NCBI GenBank assembly: GCA_030049455.1
Contig: JASIKV010000494.1
Span: 1-7,565, forward strand
Direction of reading: 5' to 3'
DNA length: 7,565 nucleotides
Origin: Terriglobia bacterium
GTDB taxonomy: Bacteria; Acidobacteriota; Terriglobia; UBA7540
In this document: one piece after another, positions 6,176-7,565 of the stretch
How positions within the stretch are numbered: the first letter of the stretch is position 1
How the letters are laid out: each line of letters starts with the position of its first letter
Program-made: the position numbers and the translations under genes
Notes under the pieces: generated by a model
Told to the model about the DNA's origin: nothing
Databases searched by the model: none
What the model saw: only the letters and a program-made list of their open reading frames with translations

Positions 6176-6790
6176 ATGTCTTGTGCAAGCCCAGCACGCT
6201 CGCGGCGATTTCGCCCCGCCTCGCTCCATGCGCACGCCATCGAGGACCTGCGCTTCATCCGCGAGACCATGGAGAACGCGGCCTCGTTCACGGCTGTCCC
6301 CGGCTGGGGAGGTGTTGCGATGGGCGTCACTGCTGTCGCCGCTGCGGTGTTTGGGCCGCGACCCTCGAATACGAGGGCGTGGGTCATCACCTGGCTGCTT
6401 GCGGCTTTGAGTTCATTCGTCTTTGGAGCGCTGACGATCTTTTGGAAGGCGAGGCGCAAGGGGACTTCGATATTCACTCTGCCCGGCCGCAAGTTCATGC
6501 TCAGCTTGTTTCCTCCATTGTTTGCGGGCGGCATCCTGTCCTACGCGTTATTCGATGCGGGCCTTACGCGGCTGCTTCCCGGGCTGTGGCTGCTTCTTTA
6601 CGGCGTGGGAGTGATCTCAGCCGGAGCTTATTCAGTTCGGGTCGTTCCCGTTATGGGACTTTGTTTCATTTTGGCCGGCATGGGAGCTGTTTTTCTTCCC
6701 ACTGCCTGGGGCAACATGGTGATGGCCGCGGGATTCGGGGGCCTGCACATTCTTTTTGGACTCATTATTGCGAGGAGGTACGGTGGCTAG
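6176..6790 (+). CDS. Six-helix integral membrane protein, function unknown, coupled to the winged-helix regulator
   Basis: A 204-residue protein with about six hydrophobic segments: roughly 41-60, 68-90, 107-127, 132-152, 156-176 and 178-198. A short cytoplasmic N-terminus carries DLRFIRETMENAASFTAVPGWGGVAMG (24-50). A basic loop KARRKG (91-96) and a basic C-terminus (ARRYGG) suggest inside-facing ends. I recognise no catalytic motif. The start ATG at 6176 has no Shine-Dalgarno site but falls where the 6141-6169 promoter should initiate. The next in-frame Met (residue 32) would remove the conserved-looking DLRFIR segment, so 6176 is favoured. The stop TAG (6788-6790) lies inside the start of the following regulator gene, an eight-base overlap, which points to coupled translation. 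Small membrane proteins paired with such regulators may act as a signal receptor or the regulated output. The role here is unknown. Confidence 0.8.
   Translation: MSCASPARSRRFRPASLHAHAIEDLRFIRETMENAASFTAVPGWGGVAMGVTAVAAAVFGPRPSNTRAWVITWLLAALSSFVFGALTIFWKARRKGTSIFTLPGRKFMLSLFPPLFAGGILSYALFDAGLTRLLPGLWLLLYGVGVISAGAYSVRVVPVMGLCFILAGMGAVFLPTAWGNMVMAAGFGGLHILFGLIIARRYGG
6772..6778 (+). promoter_or_regulatory. Ribosome binding site that sets the GTG start of the regulator
   Basis: GAGGAGG lies four bases before GTG at 6783, inside the end of the membrane protein gene. It favours this GTG over the upstream in-frame ATG at 6756 and the downstream ATG at 6816. Confidence 0.7.
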
Positions 6791-7160
6791 GTCTAACCAA
6801 CTTCGCCGGCATCGAATGCCCGAGCCAACCCGACCTGACCGTTCTGCGCAGCACACCCGGCCGGCTGCGGCAGAGCTCGATCGGCTGATCCATGAGCGCA
6901 TGCGTCTGGGAATCGTCAGCGCGCTGGCTGCCAATGAAGCGCTCAGCTTCAACGATTTGAAGAAACTGCTTGCCACGACGGACGGGAACCTGAGCGTCCA
7001 CGCCCGCAAGCTGGAGGAAGCGAAATACATCGTCTGCGAGAAGTATTTTGAAGGCCGGCTGCCCAAAACTGTTTTCCGCCTGAGGCCGGCCGGCCGGACC
7101 GCGCTGGAACGATACCTGACTCAGATGGAATCGTTAATTCATTCCATGCGCGGGCACTAG
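6783..7160 (+). CDS. Winged-helix transcriptional regulator (HTH_27/MarR-ArsR-like fold)
   Basis: From GTG 6783 this is a 125-residue DNA-binding protein. A basic, proline-rich tail (1-30) precedes the winged helix: LIHERMRLGIVSALAANEALSFNDLKKLL (35-63), then the recognition region TTDGNLSVHARKLEEAKYI (65-83) and the wing CEKYFEGRLPKTVFRLRPAGRTALERYL (85-112). The pattern TDGNLS.H..KLE...Y....K.F.GR.P.T...L...GR is characteristic of the small stand-alone winged-helix regulators annotated as PF13601. There is no ligand domain or metal-binding cysteine set. The start overlaps the membrane gene's stop and has a strong ribosome site. Related ACTTT-N7-AAAGT palindromes lie before the operon and in the leader of the next gene, so self-control and control of the uppS-like gene are plausible. 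Whether it represses or activates is not visible; the first palindrome's place just above the -35 box permits either. Confidence 0.88.
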   Translation: MARSNQLRRHRMPEPTRPDRSAQHTRPAAAELDRLIHERMRLGIVSALAANEALSFNDLKKLLATTDGNLSVHARKLEEAKYIVCEKYFEGRLPKTVFRLRPAGRTALERYLTQMESLIHSMRGH

Positions 7161-7185
7161 CCGGTCCAAATTTTTTTACCCGGTA

Positions 7186-7202
7186 ACTTTGCGGTGCAAA
7201 GT
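7186..7202. promoter_or_regulatory. 17-bp palindrome, candidate operator 2, in the leader of the uppS-like gene
   Basis: ACTTTGC-GGT-GCAAAGT has perfect seven-base arms and is followed by AC, as is the copy at 6122-6138. Aligned over 20 bases, the two sites agree at 14 positions, sharing ACTTT, the central GT and AAAGTAC. The changed bases in the arms are paired changes that keep the symmetry, which suggests selection on the dyad. It lies 60 bp before the ATG at 7263. No convincing promoter is visible beside it: TACATT at 7202-7207 lacks a matching -35. Confidence 0.6.
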
Positions 7203-7262
7203 ACATTACAAGGCTGGGCATCAGATGTGGCTGGCAATACAGGTCCATCCCGGAGCGAGACT

Positions 7263-7565
7263 ATGGACTACAGGACAGTCAACAGGGTATCGGATTCCCC
7301 CTACGCGAGCCTTCACGTTGCCATCATCATGGACGGCAGCGGTCGATGGGCGGAGAGTCGCGGAATGCCTCGCTCGCGGGGTCATCACGCCGGGCGAACC
7401 GCTGTAGTGAGGGCCATCGAAGCTGCCGATGAGGCGGGTATTCGGGTGCTGACTCTTTTCACCTTCTCAACCGAGAATTGGGGACGCCCGGAGATTGAAG
7501 TTTCGCAGCTTATGGAAATTTTTGAGGATTTCTTTCGCCTGGATGCGTCCGCTTTCATTTCCAGG
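7263..7565 (+). CDS. uppS: Cis-prenyltransferase, undecaprenyl diphosphate synthase family (isoprenyl transferase), N-terminal 101 residues; 3' end outside the window
   Basis: The frame stays open to the right edge. UppS condenses farnesyl diphosphate with isopentenyl diphosphate to build the C55 lipid carrier for cell-wall polymers, on the cytoplasmic face of the membrane. The family blocks are clear: HVAIIMDGSGRWA (18-30), with the catalytic Asp at D24 and R28; RGMPRSRGHHAG (33-44), with H41; and LTLFTFSTENWGRPEIEV.QLM (63-84), with S69, N72 and W73. The usual Asn of the DGNGRW motif is Ser26 here. About 60% of the expected 240-250 residues is missing. GGAG (7252-7255) lies seven bases before the ATG. 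It could be the house-keeping UppS or a second cis-prenyltransferase making a different chain length; no cdsA or dxr is visible to decide. The gene symbol is given at family level only. Confidence 0.88.
   Translation, partial: MDYRTVNRVSDSPYASLHVAIIMDGSGRWAESRGMPRSRGHHAGRTAVVRAIEAADEAGIRVLTLFTFSTENWGRPEIEVSQLMEIFEDFFRLDASAFISR

Noticed and set aside
6181..6888. A 235-codon open frame overlapping the membrane protein gene in another reading frame.
   Set aside because: Its translation is rich in Arg, Cys, Ser and His with no recognisable domain, while the 6176 frame gives a coherent six-helix protein and ends in a coupled overlap with the regulator.
7150..7178. Run of seven T bases just after the regulator stop, considered as a terminator.
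   Set aside because: The sequence before it offers only a three-base-pair GGC/GCC stem, too weak to call.
7189..7407. A 72-codon open frame at the right end.
   Set aside because: It overlaps, in another frame, the uppS-like gene, whose catalytic motifs are unmistakable.

Overview
This window looks like chromosomal DNA from a GC-rich soil or environmental bacterium. Acidobacteriota is my best guess, with moderate to low confidence. The reasons are the mix of a Tat-exported sugar isomerase-like protein, a HUMPS-superfamily enzyme and a small membrane protein coupled to a winged-helix regulator, together with the overall base composition. No gene in the window fixes the lineage. There are no RNA genes, insertion sequences or CRISPR arrays, and no stretch longer than 300 bases lacks a gene.

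Layout. Bases 1-639 (+) are the C-terminal half of argJ (arginine biosynthesis), entering from the left edge almost exactly at the ArgJ self-cleavage site. Converging on it is a four-gene minus-strand operon read from about 4298 down to 678. In transcription order it encodes a 3-hexulose-6-phosphate synthase-like (HUMPS) enzyme, a zinc-dependent medium-chain dehydrogenase, a short-chain dehydrogenase and a sugar-phosphate isomerase/epimerase-type TIM barrel. A 239-bp divergent control region (4299-4537) separates it from a plus-strand gene for a Tat-signal-bearing, hydroxypyruvate isomerase-like TIM barrel (4538-5464). A YdeI/OmpD-associated family gene follows (5525-6094).

The right end holds a two-gene unit: a six-helix membrane protein (6176-6790) and a winged-helix regulator (6783-7160) whose GTG start overlaps the membrane gene's stop. 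A near-consensus promoter and a 19-bp perfect palindrome precede the unit. A second palindrome of the same design (ACTTT-N7-AAAGTAC) lies after it, in the leader of a gene for a cis-prenyltransferase of the UppS family (7263 to the right edge, partial).

How the genes may work together. The dehydrogenases, the HUMPS enzyme and the two TIM-barrel isomerases look like a catabolic module for an unidentified sugar, polyol or sugar acid. Oxidation, isomerisation and a beta-keto-acid decarboxylation or aldol step are all present, but the window contains no kinase, transporter or 6-phospho-3-hexuloisomerase. The twin palindromes suggest that the small winged-helix protein controls its own operon and perhaps the downstream uppS-like gene.
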